Positions 33,833 to 43,078 of a stretch of DNA of 64,000 bases are shown in pieces. The notes beneath the pieces were generated by a model. The model saw only the letters and a list, made by a program, of their open reading frames with translations, made no database searches and was not told the origin of the DNA. Position 1 is the stretch's first letter; each line of letters opens with the position of its first letter. Source of the stretch: Adiantum capillus-veneris (Eukaryota > Streptophyta > Polypodiopsida > Polypodiales > Pteridaceae); NCBI GenBank assembly GCA_014529385.2, contig CM043951.1, forward strand, positions 108,196,469 through 108,260,468. Reading direction: 5' to 3'. Both the position numbers and the translations under genes were made by a program.

Positions 33833-35185
33833 CTAGAGCCTTTGTTCTTCTTCTTCAGAGGTTCCTGAAGTCGAGGCCACTTCTTGAACTGGGGCTGGAT
33901 CTTCAATTGTGGTTGCCTCTCCAGTTTCTGGTAGCTCTATGGCTGCTCCCCCCGCTTCTTCTTGTGGTGGCTCTGTTTCTCTTCTTTGTTGCTCTTGGAG
34001 GTCTTGGAGTTGTTTGCGGAGGGTCTCATTTTCTGTCCTTAGTGTTTGGTTTTCTGATGTGAGCCTCTCCTCTGCAGCCAATGATCCCTCCGCCATGTGC
34101 AATCTTTGCATTTGCTCTAACCTTAGCTCTCTTTGCAAACTTCTGACCTGATCTTCCAGAGCTGGTACGAGGGCTCCCTCTTGTTCTGTTCCTGCTCTGC
34201 TAGCTCTAGGGGTGGTCCTGAGTCTCGTGATTGTCCTTTCTTGAAGTTCGACTCTTTCCCTTAGCTCAATGAGCTCATCCTTGGCTGCCTCCAGCTCATC
34301 TTCTATTCGCTCCTTTGCTTCCTGTGAACTTGTTACCTCTCTTGAAGCTTCGACTAGTTGGAGTATCAAGCTGTCTCTCTCGTTTTCTGCGTCGTAGAGT
34401 GATGCTTTATGACTCTCAGATTCAGTCATAGCATTCTCTAACTTCTTTTGCAACTCTGCTTCCTTTTGTTTTGCTGTCTCAATTGCTACTTCCTTTGCTC
34501 TGGATCTTTCTTTAATGTTGCTGAGCAGTTCATGCACCATGTGCATGTCTTTTTCATCTTCATCTGTCAACTTGACAGCTCTTTCTGCCACCACCTCCAA
34601 TGGCTTCGGCTCTTCTAGTATGTTCTGTTCGTCCATTTTCTCTTCACTCTCCATTGTACCCTTTGTCTTTTCCTTCGTCCCTTTCCGATCATCTTGTTTT
34701 CGTAGGGATATCCCATAAACTGCCTCCAGGGCCTCTTCTTCACTGTATCCGATCGCTACCAGATCCTCATAATCATCTTTCTTTTGCTGAACTGGATCTA
34801 TTTCCTTTTCCTTGGTCCCGGCCTCCGGCTTTTCCATAACTTCTGTTTCTATTTCTATTGTGGTCTCCTCCACAATAATTTTCGTCTTCTTCGGGCTTGG
34901 TACATCAGTAAAGGAGGGTTGATTGTCCTCAGTCATCTTGGCTTTCCCTTTGTTTGCTTGCCCGTCTTTCTCTAGAAGTTCAGTAGACTCATCTACTTCC
35001 TTCTTCTCCTTGTCGTCCTTTTTCAGCTCAGCTTTTAAAAGCTGTACTTCCTCTTCAGTATAAGGCTCGACAGGTTGCTGCTCCAGTATGGCCTCCGACT
35101 CCTCATAAGCTCTAATATATTGATCATATTGATCAACATGTGGCCTGGCTGAGCTGGTTCCGACTTTAGTGGGTCTGGCACCCAC
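33833..35185 (-). CDS. 3' gene of intact element, part 2 (coiled coil)
   Basis: 450 codons, highly charged. The first 200 residues are Glu/Lys-rich and likely disordered. From about residue 205 to 400 heptad-like patterns (ELQKKLENAMTESES, KERIEDELEAAKDEL, LRTENETLRKQLQDL) predict a long coiled coil, so the product probably dimerises. It overlaps part 1 by 151 nt in the -1 frame and lacks an ATG at its start, which suggests that parts 1 and 2 were one ORF before a one-base deletion. Element B has a comparable charged, then coiled-coil, layout. No known enzyme motif is visible. Confidence 0.65.
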   Translation of the reverse strand: MGARPTKVGTSSARPHVDQYDQYIRAYEESEAILEQQPVEPYTEEEVQLLKAELKKDDKEKKEVDESTELLEKDGQANKGKAKMTEDNQPSFTDVPSPKKTKIIVEETTIEIETEVMEKPEAGTKEKEIDPVQQKKDDYEDLVAIGYSEEEALEAVYGISLRKQDDRKGTKEKTKGTMESEEKMDEQNILEEPKPLEVVAERAVKLTDEDEKDMHMVHELLSNIKERSRAKEVAIETAKQKEAELQKKLENAMTESESHKASLYDAENERDSLILQLVEASREVTSSQEAKERIEDELEAAKDELIELRERVELQERTITRLRTTPRASRAGTEQEGALVPALEDQVRSLQRELRLEQMQRLHMAEGSLAAEERLTSENQTLRTENETLRKQLQDLQEQQRRETEPPQEEAGGAAIELPETGEATTIEDPAPVQEVASTSGTSEEEEQRL

Positions 35186-36246
35186 ATTTCTTCAAAGTCC
35201 CCCTTTAGAGCTCTTTCCGCTCTAAACTGCTCCACCAGCCTTTCCATTCTTGCGGCTTTTTGACTTTTGGTTTGCTTGGGATCAGCCTTCTTCTTCGCTT
35301 TCTTCTTGAGCGGCTCGTCCACAGCCTCTTCAGGTTCTGAAACTATTTCTAGTTTTCGGCGTGCTCTTGTGGACGCCCTCTTGGATACTTCTTGCTGTTC
35401 TTTCTCTTCATCGGCTTCTCTAAGCCACTCATTCTGGGAGGGAACCCGTGGCCCTTGATCCCTAGCTCCAATAGCTTCATAAGCTATTCTTGTTAGGCTT
35501 TCTCCTCCTCCTATGTACTTTGGCTTGTGGTTGTGCATGGCGATTACTTGCTCGTGGATGTATTGAGCATAATTCACCTCTTTTGGCATGTTGCTCTTCA
35601 GTGCCCATGTGATGGTTGTTGCAATGGCATGGGGTGGTGTAGTATACTTCTGCGGTCTTTTACTGCACACATGGAAAAACTGGTTGTATAATCGGCAAAG
35701 GGTTGCCGCTCGTTGATCTGCCATATCTCTGTAGGTTGTATTTTGTTTCTTTGATCCATAGACCTCTATGGCCTCCCTTCTTTCTCTGACAGAACTCCCT
35801 TTGTTGTGCAGCTTTAATGCATCTGCAATGAGCTGTGGAGTGATCTGTACTTCAACTGTTTCTCCATCCATGGCTGTCAACGTGGCTTTCCCATCCTTCT
35901 GAATGGATGTTGCCAACTCATACACTCTTCTTGTGTCTACACCTGATGGTCTCGAGGTGAAGAACCTGTGTAAGTCAGCCTTTTCCAGGTATCTGCTGAT
36001 GTTCTCTGATCTGCTATAATCCACTAATTCTCGTGGGATCATAGGTACATCGACCGATTGCCCTTGAGGATCTCTGAAAGTCCCCTGGTAGATCTTTATT
36101 CCCTCTTTTTCTAGTACTGCTTCCTCCAACCAAGTCTTGGTTGGCTTGAGGGTTTCTGTTGGAATATCAAAGGGTTCTGCTTCTGCAAGAGCATCCTTGA
36201 TGGTTGGTCTTTTTCTCTTAGTTGCCGATGACTTAGCGGAATCCAT
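35035..36246 (-). CDS. 3' gene of intact element, part 1 (globular N-terminal domain)
   Basis: 403 codons from a true ATG (MDSAKSSATKRKRPTI). The basic stretch KRKRP near the N-terminus could be a nuclear localisation signal. The conserved core includes LVDYSRSENISRYLEK, ELATSIQKDGKATL, VEVQITPQLIADALKL, ATLCRLYNQFFHV and HAIATTITWALKSN, all alignable with element B. A second basic region (KKKAKKKADPKQ) lies near residue 315. It may be related to the plant-transposon-protein domains found in Athila/Ogre-type elements, but I could not confirm that. The sequence TTACAG-GATCC just before the ATG looks like a splice acceptor, suggesting expression from a spliced RNA. The palindrome array ends 167 bp upstream. 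Confidence 0.7.
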   Translation of the reverse strand: MDSAKSSATKRKRPTIKDALAEAEPFDIPTETLKPTKTWLEEAVLEKEGIKIYQGTFRDPQGQSVDVPMIPRELVDYSRSENISRYLEKADLHRFFTSRPSGVDTRRVYELATSIQKDGKATLTAMDGETVEVQITPQLIADALKLHNKGSSVRERREAIEVYGSKKQNTTYRDMADQRAATLCRLYNQFFHVCSKRPQKYTTPPHAIATTITWALKSNMPKEVNYAQYIHEQVIAMHNHKPKYIGGGESLTRIAYEAIGARDQGPRVPSQNEWLREADEEKEQQEVSKRASTRARRKLEIVSEPEEAVDEPLKKKAKKKADPKQTKSQKAARMERLVEQFRAERALKGDFEEMWVPDPLKSEPAQPGHMLINMINILELMRSRRPYWSSNLSSLILKRKYSF

Positions 36247-36250
36247 GGAT

Positions 36251-36260
36251 CCTGTAACTC
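36251..36260 (-). promoter_or_regulatory. Splice-acceptor-like site before the 3' gene
   Basis: The minus strand reads GGAGTTACAG-GATCCATGG, with the ATG five bases after the AG. Element B has ACTGAATAG-GAGCCATG at the same place. The shared AG-GAKCCATG context in diverged copies suggests a used 3' splice site (inference). Confidence 0.45.
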
Positions 36261-36412
36261 CAATTATAGAAGTTAGCGTCTTTTTAGTACTGAAAGCCGA
36301 AATGAAGCTTTTAACTATTCAAATGACTTGAAAATTGAAACATGAGCTATTCAGGGCCTAAGGATGCACTGTAGGTGAAAAAATATGCAAACTGGGCTCA
36401 AAAACATGCTTG

Positions 36413-37423
36413 AGACATCATACGCGTATGATGTCTTTTGTGTCAGAATGACTTCATATTGGTTGTGCTTGTAGCTGATAGTGTATACATGAGTGTCATA
36501 TGCTTGGATTTGAGTTTGGATCCCATTTGGTCAAGTTTTGGCCAGTTCAGTCCAGTTCAGGCTCTTGGCAAAATTTTGAAAGGGAAATGGATTTTATGAT
36601 CCAAATTGGATAAAACTTGGTGGTTCACCTTCAAATGGCATGTAGATCACTTCTGTTTGGTGGTTGAAGCCCTGAGGTGCCAAAATCACATAGTGAGACA
36701 TCATACGCGTATGATGTCTTTTGGTGCATTTTTGGACCAATTTTCTCTATAAGCTTGGTTTTGGCTTTAGATAGGCTTATTCAGTGGATTTATCAAGTTT
36801 GGATAGAATTTGGACTAAAAATGGCTCTGGAGACATCATACGCGTATGATGTCTTTTTTGTCAATTTTTCATGGGATTGGTTCTGTGGACTCTCCATGTG
36901 CTAGTGAAGGATTGTTTATACTCAAATCTTGGTTTGGACTTGAATATGTTGGATTTGGGACAAAAATAGGCTTTGTATGAAGGATTTTCTCTTAATTGGG
37001 CTAATGGGGTGATCCACCTGACCAAATGGTTCCAAACTTCATATGTAGCATGTATTAGATATATATAATGGATGTATGATGACAAATGAGCATTCTTTGC
37101 TCTGTAAGTGCAAATAGACATCATACGCGTATGATGTCTTTTGTGTCAAAATGGTGCTTTTTGGTTCCAGATAGCTTGTAGATGTGTTAATCAACAATCC
37201 TACAAAGTTTCAATGAGTTTGGAGTTATTTTGACAAAATTAGGACCAAAAATCAATTTTATGGCCTACTTTGCGTCTTTTTGGCTTTCCTTGGGTTTTCT
37301 AACTCCAATTCTCATGATACTTGGTTCATAGGATGTGATTAACATGTGGAATGAGGCTATGCACTCAAATGTTGAAATGGATGTGCAAATCATGCTGTGA
37401 GACATCATACGCGTATGATGTCT
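36413..37423. repeat. Palindrome array upstream of the 3' gene (five copies)
   Basis: Five perfect 24-bp palindromes, each AGACATCATACG followed by its reverse complement, lie at 36413-36436, 36696-36719, 36831-36854, 37116-37139 and 37400-37423. Start-to-start spacing is 283, 135, 285 and 284 bp. The DNA between them is much less conserved. Most are followed on the plus strand by a T-run (TTTT). No gene overlaps. Confidence 0.95.
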
Positions 37424-39016
37424 TTTTTTGAAATGTTGGTCTTTTTGTGCAAAGAATGCTTTGTGCTAGTGCCCTAAGCTCTGCTAACTAGTTTTCAACT
37501 TAAAAAGTCATCAGTTTAGCTAAAAAGCCCCCTTATAGGCATTTCAGTCTCCGAAGTCGTCTTTTTGCCTTGGAGTTGAATTTCTTCAACTTTTCTTCTC
37601 GAGAGTTGCATTTCCAGCTCATTGGATATGTTGTGAAGCCACCTATTTGGTTGAACTTGACTTTGGCTCCCCGTTCTCTATCTTTCTCCATTTGGTTGCC
37701 CGAAAGCGTCTTTTTCACCATCAGTAAGTGAATCAGCTTTCTTTTGGGTTTTGCTTGCAAACATAAGTCATCCATGTATATTTGAAGCTGCTTGTGAAGT
37801 TTCATGTCATTTGGTCGTCAATTTTAGCCGTTATGCCAAAATGACGCTTTGTGTGTCCGCAGCCGAATCGGTTGTTCCGACCTACTTTTGGTGATCCAAA
37901 CCCGGAGATACTCCATGGTTGCATTGACCTCAATGTTGTTAAGCTTCCTGAGAAGTTTTGTGTCGTTCCGACAACTTTTTTCTGTTTGCCTCTTGCAGGC
38001 TCTGTTGACCTAGGGTTTTTCCAGTCGTTCTTTCTCGAGCTTTGAGTGCTAGAAACTCATCTCCTATACTAGGGTAACCCACCTCTAAGTTCTTGCAAGG
38101 TTTGGTTAGGCGGTTGTGCCCCTACCTAGCGTTCCTCCCCATTCCCCGTCTGCTCTTGTTTCTTGGTTTTGGTGAGTTTTCGCGACAAAAGTTAACGATA
38201 AGCATCAAAAGCTTATGGCAACGAGTCTACCTCTCGTCCTCTGAGCTCTCGTAGCAGTCGTAGAAGGCGGTAGAAGGTCGGATGCTCCTTTGTGCTCTTT
38301 GCTCTCTCCAAGAAGGTAATAGTGGAAATGAGCTTGATAGTGAAGTGAAAAATACTTAACTTCGGGCTTCCCGGATCACTTGTTACCAAATTTGACATGT
38401 GCTCCTATCTCGTCGTGAAATGCACTTTAGGATTTGAAATTTCTCAATTTGGACTCCGTTTGACCTGTTTCTGAGAAATCTGTCCACTTTGCCAAAATTC
38501 TGTCATTTCGGGCTTTCCGCAACTTTTTCAGAATTGTACCCAATTTTTATCCTGGGTTGCCCTTGTCATTAGGACCATCACCGTCTATTCTTTTCTTTTT
38601 TCCGATCTCATTTCACCTGCTTTTTTATTTTTCTTTTATTTTTATTAAGAAAATCATAAAAAATAAAAGAAAATAGCAAATTGAAGCCAAAAAATTCCAA
38701 ACATACACGATAAATAGCTGGTAACCCTGTGTATATGAATATACACTTCTTTGTGATTTCTGGACTTGGATTACCACTTTTTTCCACTTTTTAGCTCCAA
38801 AAACACTCTTATTTAGTGATATTTACACATCTAGAGACCCAAATTCATCATTTGATCTCTTCTTGTTGCAAAACAAGGTATATAAGGGCATAAATATTAT
38901 CAATATCTGCAATCAAACATAAAAAATTGCAAAATCATGTAAGACACTGCCCTTGTAATATAATTTTTGTTTTTCTTTGTTTTTTCCGCTTGTAGCTGCT
39001 TTGTAGCTCCTGTATA
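37424..39016 (-). other. Non-coding block between second protease ORF and palindrome array
   Basis: No convincing ORF on either strand. The sequence is AT-rich, with an A/T homopolymer cluster near 38580-38700. It forms the upstream part of the 2.8-kb intergenic region of the intact element. Confidence 0.6.
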
Positions 39017-39030
39017 CCTCCCCCCCTCCT
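39017..39030 (-). promoter_or_regulatory. Internal polypurine-tract-like site
   Basis: AGGAGGGGGGGAGG on the minus strand closely copies the terminal PPT and, like it, lies near a G-rich/C-rich GTCGTCC-type motif (plus GGACGAC at 39046). It is placed after the second protease ORF and before the non-coding block. It could prime plus-strand DNA internally or mark an old junction. Confidence 0.5.
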
Positions 39031-39051
39031 AGTCTGAGTCCTCCCGGACGA

Positions 39052-40222
39052 CTATGAAGTGTCTGTGGGTGAAGCATTGTAGTTGTTTTGGTCATAAGTT
39101 CCCAATGCAATTGTAGAGCGATGATACAACAGTCTTTCCAATAAAGCTGCTCTTTGTTTGATTGATGGATTGGTGGTCGGGTTTTGGGTTGGTTTTGGCA
39201 ATCTGGTAGTAGAATCAGTAGATGGATTCTTCGTTACCTTGTTGTCTTTTTTCACAATCCAAATCTGCTTCCGCTTTGCTTGTGCTTGCCACAAACTCTT
39301 TGCGACCCAAACCTGCTTTGTTCTGTGTGTTGATTTCCTCGCTTGAAATACCTAGGAGTTTCCGTGGATTGTACTGAAGGGAGTTCCTGTTTACAAATCT
39401 TTGGGATCCAAATTTGCTTGCTGTAGCTTTGTGCGTCATGAACTTCTTTGGAATCCAGATCTGTTTCACTGTCCTTGATTGTCTGGGATCACTCTGTTGT
39501 CTGGTATTGAAGACTCTGTTTGTGTTTTCTGGCACAGCCTTTTTTGGTCTCCATACCAACGTTGACTCCGTTTTATCCCAAGGTTGAGCTGTTATATTAT
39601 TGCTTGTCTTCCTTATCCACTGTTGAGAGTTCCTCGTCGAAGAGCAATCCAGTTGTGTAGAAACTTTTGGTTGCCATTGCTTCTTCTTTTTCTCTGTTTG
39701 TTGTTTGCCCTTGTCCGTGGATTCTTCCTTTGGAGTTGGCTCTGCTCCTTTGGTGAACTTAACTGATTGACTTTCACCTTCGTATTTGATAAGCACTGAT
39801 TTAGAACTCCAGTCAATCATTGCATTGTATTGCTTCTGCCATGGTTGTCCTAGCAATAATGGATGTTGTGTAGCTTGGTCTTCAACCACGTAAAACATAT
39901 GAGGATACACATATTGGTTAATCTGTATATGTAAAACTGTGCATCCGACAGTTTTGATTGAATTCTCAGAGTAACTCTTTAACTCTTGCTTGGCAGTTTG
40001 TAGTTTAGTGTCATTTGTCAATTGTCTATACAAACTGAGTGAAAGTAGGTTAGCTTGAGCTCCTGAATCCAATAGTGCTCTGGCTTTGATTTGGTTGGTC
40101 CCTACTTTGCATTCAATGATGGGTTCTTCTTTGTCATTCCCCATTTCTGTTATACTAACTGCGTTTATTCGTATTGCTCCTTCATTGCGCTGTTTCTGAC
40201 GCAGTAGTCTTCTTTTCTCCAT
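39052..40222 (-). CDS. Second aspartic-protease-like ORF, downstream of integrase
   Basis: A true ATG at 40222 overlaps the integrase C-terminus by 41 nt in another frame. 335 codons are open to 39215, and the reading then continues in a shifted frame to 39052. Residues 35-150 have a retropepsin pattern: IECKVGTNQIKARALLDSG with D-S-G at 52-54, ANLLSLSLY after it, and LLLGQPW at 122-128. The rest is basic, with repeated W-(I/V)-P-K-like motifs (LVWRPKK, QIWIPKK, QVWVAKS, QIWIVKK). The main protease lies in ORF2, so this is an extra one. Element B carries a diverged homologue (D-T-G). It may be a protease or a binding domain derived from one. Confidence 0.7.
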
Positions 40223-40930
40223 TCTTTCCTTTCGCCTCGGCTTGCGCTTCCTCTACAATCTTTTTCTTTTTTTGGACACGCAACTTTTCTTGATGTATTT
40301 TGAGAAGCATGTCTTGTGTTAGCGGCAACAGATACTTTTTCACTCTGCATCCACTAATCCAATTGGGCATTTCTTCTCTGTCTAATGTAGCAAGCTTGAC
40401 GGCTCCACTTGGTGATAGATCTTTAATCACCAGAGGTCCCATCCCTCGCTTTTTAAGCTTCTTAGCATGCTGTTTCAGAGTGTAAACTAGGACATAGTCC
40501 CCAACTTTAAACTCTTTAGTCCGCACATGCTTATCAAAAAATTCCTTTTGTCGCCTTTTTTGAGCGTAGATGGAAGCTACTGCTTTTAGGCGAAGCTCAT
40601 CTAGATTTTCCAGGTCATCTAATCTATCAGAGAGCTCGTGCCCTGTCCACTCTAGATCCTTAGCCACCCTTAAGGTTGAAATCAAGAATTCTATTGGTAA
40701 GATAGCATTTAGCCCAAAAACCATGTTATATGGGGTCGTTCCTATTGATGTTTTATATGCTACCCTATATGCCCATAATGTTGAATGCAACTTCTGGTCC
40801 CAGTCAGTTCTCGATTCAGATACAATCTTCGTAAGGACTGTGCATATGGTTTTGTTTGTTGCTTCAGATTGTCCGTTTGCTTGTGGATGATACGGGGCTG
40901 ATTTCCTATGATCTTTATCACTTCATTTAT
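40182..40930 (-). CDS. Integrase C-terminal part (frame-shifted from the core)
   Basis: The -1 frame relative to the preceding ORF carries APYHPQANGQSEATNK, DWDQKLHSTLWAYR and TTPYNMVFGLNAILP. It continues to KVGDYVLVYTLKQHAKK and MGPLVIKDLSPSGAVKL, the usual Ty3 integrase end, and a basic tail. The catalytic Glu region (PQANGQSEATNK) is in this frame. The join near 40920 also lacks about ten residues compared with the usual Ty3 spacing, so this copy's integrase is probably inactive. No chromodomain follows. Confidence 0.85.
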
Positions 40931-43078
40931 AAAATGTGTGCCTCGATCACTCACAATTTCTATTGGCAATCCATATCGTACAAAGACGTATTCATATAGA
41001 AATTGTGCTGTGGTCCTGGCATCTGCTTTTTGAGTTGCCTTTGCTTCGATCCACTTTGTTAGATAGTCTGTAGCCACAATGATGTATTGTGCATGAGTCT
41101 TATATGCAGGAGGTGAAATGGGTCCGACATAATCAATCCCCCATTTTGCAAAATCTCTTGCCCCCATCATTGGTCTAAGCGGCATATCATCTCTTTTATG
41201 TGGTACTTTGGTCCGTTGACAGTCATCACACCGTTTAACGTATTCCTCAGCGTCCATATGTAATGTTGGCCACCATATTCCTGCGGCTAAGACAAGTTTT
41301 GCTGTCTTATCACCTGAGAAATGGCCTCCACCTACTCCTCCATGAGCTTGCTCCAGGATTATCACATACTCAGACTCTGATGCGCAAATCCTAAGCTGGT
41401 TGTCTTTACCTCTCTTATAGAGTCGATCCCCTATTAAAGCGTAATCTCTAGCTTCTGTCTCTACAGATTTCTGATGAGCTTTTGACGTTCCTTCTGGGAA
41501 AGTTCTATTTGTGAGATATTCAACAATATACTGACTCCATTCTGGAGCGATCATTATCTGATATAATGTCGAATACTCGGCTGGCGGTTTTGATGAACAT
41601 ACAATACATACAGTGACATATTCATGTACGCTTTCTTTCATTCCTGGCCAATAGACTCCCAATTGTAACAAATTCCTATATGTGTTCCTTCTTGAACAAT
41701 GAAATGCACATTCCTGAACATGTGCTTCGCGCAGATATATATTATATTCCTCAGGATTGATGCATAGTCGTAAAACATGATCATTTCCCAATTGATACAA
41801 CCTTCCTGCAACCAATTGAAGATTCTTGGATTGCTGAATAGCAATATGTTTCAGGTTGTATTCTCTTCTATCGAACTCTCCTCCATAGGTTAATAGGTTA
41901 ACGACATTTTGAGACCACTTAGGTATCATTTCTATGTTGAACAAGTACGCGTCTGGCATGTCGTCATCTACTCCTATAGGGTCTTCTCCATTCGTCAATC
42001 GCGAAAGATGATCAGCTCTAAGATGTGTTTTTCCTTTCTTTACTACTACCGTGAAGTCGAATTCCAGTAAGATAATGAACCATCTCACTATTCTCCCGGT
42101 ATTGCATGGTTTATTCACTAGGTAGAGCAAGGCTTGGTGATCCGTAAAAAACACAAACTTGTTGGCTAGAAGATAATGCCGAAATTTCTTCACAGCATAG
42201 ATCATTCCTAATCCTTCTCGCTCTGTTGTGGTGTAATTCTTCTCTGCATTGTTGAGCTGTCGACTGGCGTAACAGATAGGAAAATCCATGTTTCCTTCTT
42301 CTGGCTGAGCCAGAATGCATCCTATTGCATATGCCGAAGCATCTATGTGCACATGGAATATCTTCTCCCAATCTGGTGATTTCAAGACTGGAGCAGTAAT
42401 GAGTGCCTCTTTCAATTTCTTGAACGATTCCTCACACTCCTCTGTCCATTCAAAGTTCACTATTAGCCTGTAAAGTGGTTGGCCTATTATAGCGTACATG
42501 TAAATGAATCGTCTATAATATCCACAATGTCCCATAAAGCTCTGTACTTGTTTCGCATTGGTTGGTCTAGGCATATCCACTATAACTTTTATCTTCTCTA
42601 AATCCGTGGATATTCCGTTTTGTGAGACAATATGTCCCAGAATTCTGCCCTGTCGGACCATAAACACACATTTCTCAGGATTGAGACAAATGCGATATGT
42701 CCTACATTTCTCAAATACTTTTCTTAGGTGTTCTAGATGCTCATCTCTCAGTAGAGAATGTACACATAAGTCATCCATGTATATTTTGAGAAACAGCCTT
42801 AAGTATTCTTTGAAAGCATGCGTCATCAGCCTCTGGAAGGTTGCGGGAGCATTGGTTAGACCAAAAGGCATAACCCGATAAGCATAAATTCCCCACTCCG
42901 TTGCAAAAGCTGTTTTATGTTGATCTTCCAGTGCTATGGCTAGCTGGTTATATCCTGAAAAACCATCAAGAAAGGAGTATGCTGTTTTCCCTGATACACG
43001 CTCTAGAACATGATCAGTTATCGGCAGGGATAATTGTCCCTGATTGTTGCAGCATTCACTTTCTTTAAGTTGACACAC
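40760..43078 (-). CDS. Reverse transcriptase, RNase H and integrase N-terminal/core
   Basis: 772 codons. [27 protein letters not shown] and the catalytic KIYMDDL (YMDD at residues 100-103). RNase H: HIDASAYAIG (Asp246), YTTTEREGL, FTDHQALLY (Asp313) and ADHLSRL (355-361). Two zinc-binding HHCC modules follow: His453/His460/Cys491/Cys494 and His579/His586/Cys617/Cys620. Then come the integrase core with GIDYVGPI (Asp650) and IVSDRGTHF (Asp711). The RT N-terminus is in the previous frame; a missing base in a C run (CCC near 43028) explains the join. The last 50 residues after VIK are out of frame; the true continuation is in the next ORF. Confidence 0.9.
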   Translation of the reverse strand: MCQLKESECCNNQGQLSLPITDHVLERVSGKTAYSFLDGFSGYNQLAIALEDQHKTAFATEWGIYAYRVMPFGLTNAPATFQRLMTHAFKEYLRLFLKIYMDDLCVHSLLRDEHLEHLRKVFEKCRTYRICLNPEKCVFMVRQGRILGHIVSQNGISTDLEKIKVIVDMPRPTNAKQVQSFMGHCGYYRRFIYMYAIIGQPLYRLIVNFEWTEECEESFKKLKEALITAPVLKSPDWEKIFHVHIDASAYAIGCILAQPEEGNMDFPICYASRQLNNAEKNYTTTEREGLGMIYAVKKFRHYLLANKFVFFTDHQALLYLVNKPCNTGRIVRWFIILLEFDFTVVVKKGKTHLRADHLSRLTNGEDPIGVDDDMPDAYLFNIEMIPKWSQNVVNLLTYGGEFDRREYNLKHIAIQQSKNLQLVAGRLYQLGNDHVLRLCINPEEYNIYLREAHVQECAFHCSRRNTYRNLLQLGVYWPGMKESVHEYVTVCIVCSSKPPAEYSTLYQIMIAPEWSQYIVEYLTNRTFPEGTSKAHQKSVETEARDYALIGDRLYKRGKDNQLRICASESEYVIILEQAHGGVGGGHFSGDKTAKLVLAAGIWWPTLHMDAEEYVKRCDDCQRTKVPHKRDDMPLRPMMGARDFAKWGIDYVGPISPPAYKTHAQYIIVATDYLTKWIEAKATQKADARTTAQFLYEYVFVRYGLPIEIVSDRGTHFINEVIKIIGNQPRIIHKQTDNLKQQTKPYAQSLRRLYLNRELTGTRSCIQHYGHIG
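41219..41920 (-). repeat. Tandem duplication of the integrase zinc-binding module
   Basis: Module 1 is residues 387-494 (41920-41597) and module 2 residues 513-620 (41542-41219). They align without a gap at a 126-residue offset. Both start K/E-W-S-Q, contain R-L-Y and L-R-x-C, and have H-x6-H-x30-C-x2-C. About one third of positions are identical by eye. Ty3 integrases normally have one such module. Confidence 0.9.

Noticed and set aside
33833..33835. Programmed readthrough of the TAG inside the 3' gene
   Set aside because: Possible, but a single stop in one copy is more simply a mutation or error. No readthrough context was identified.
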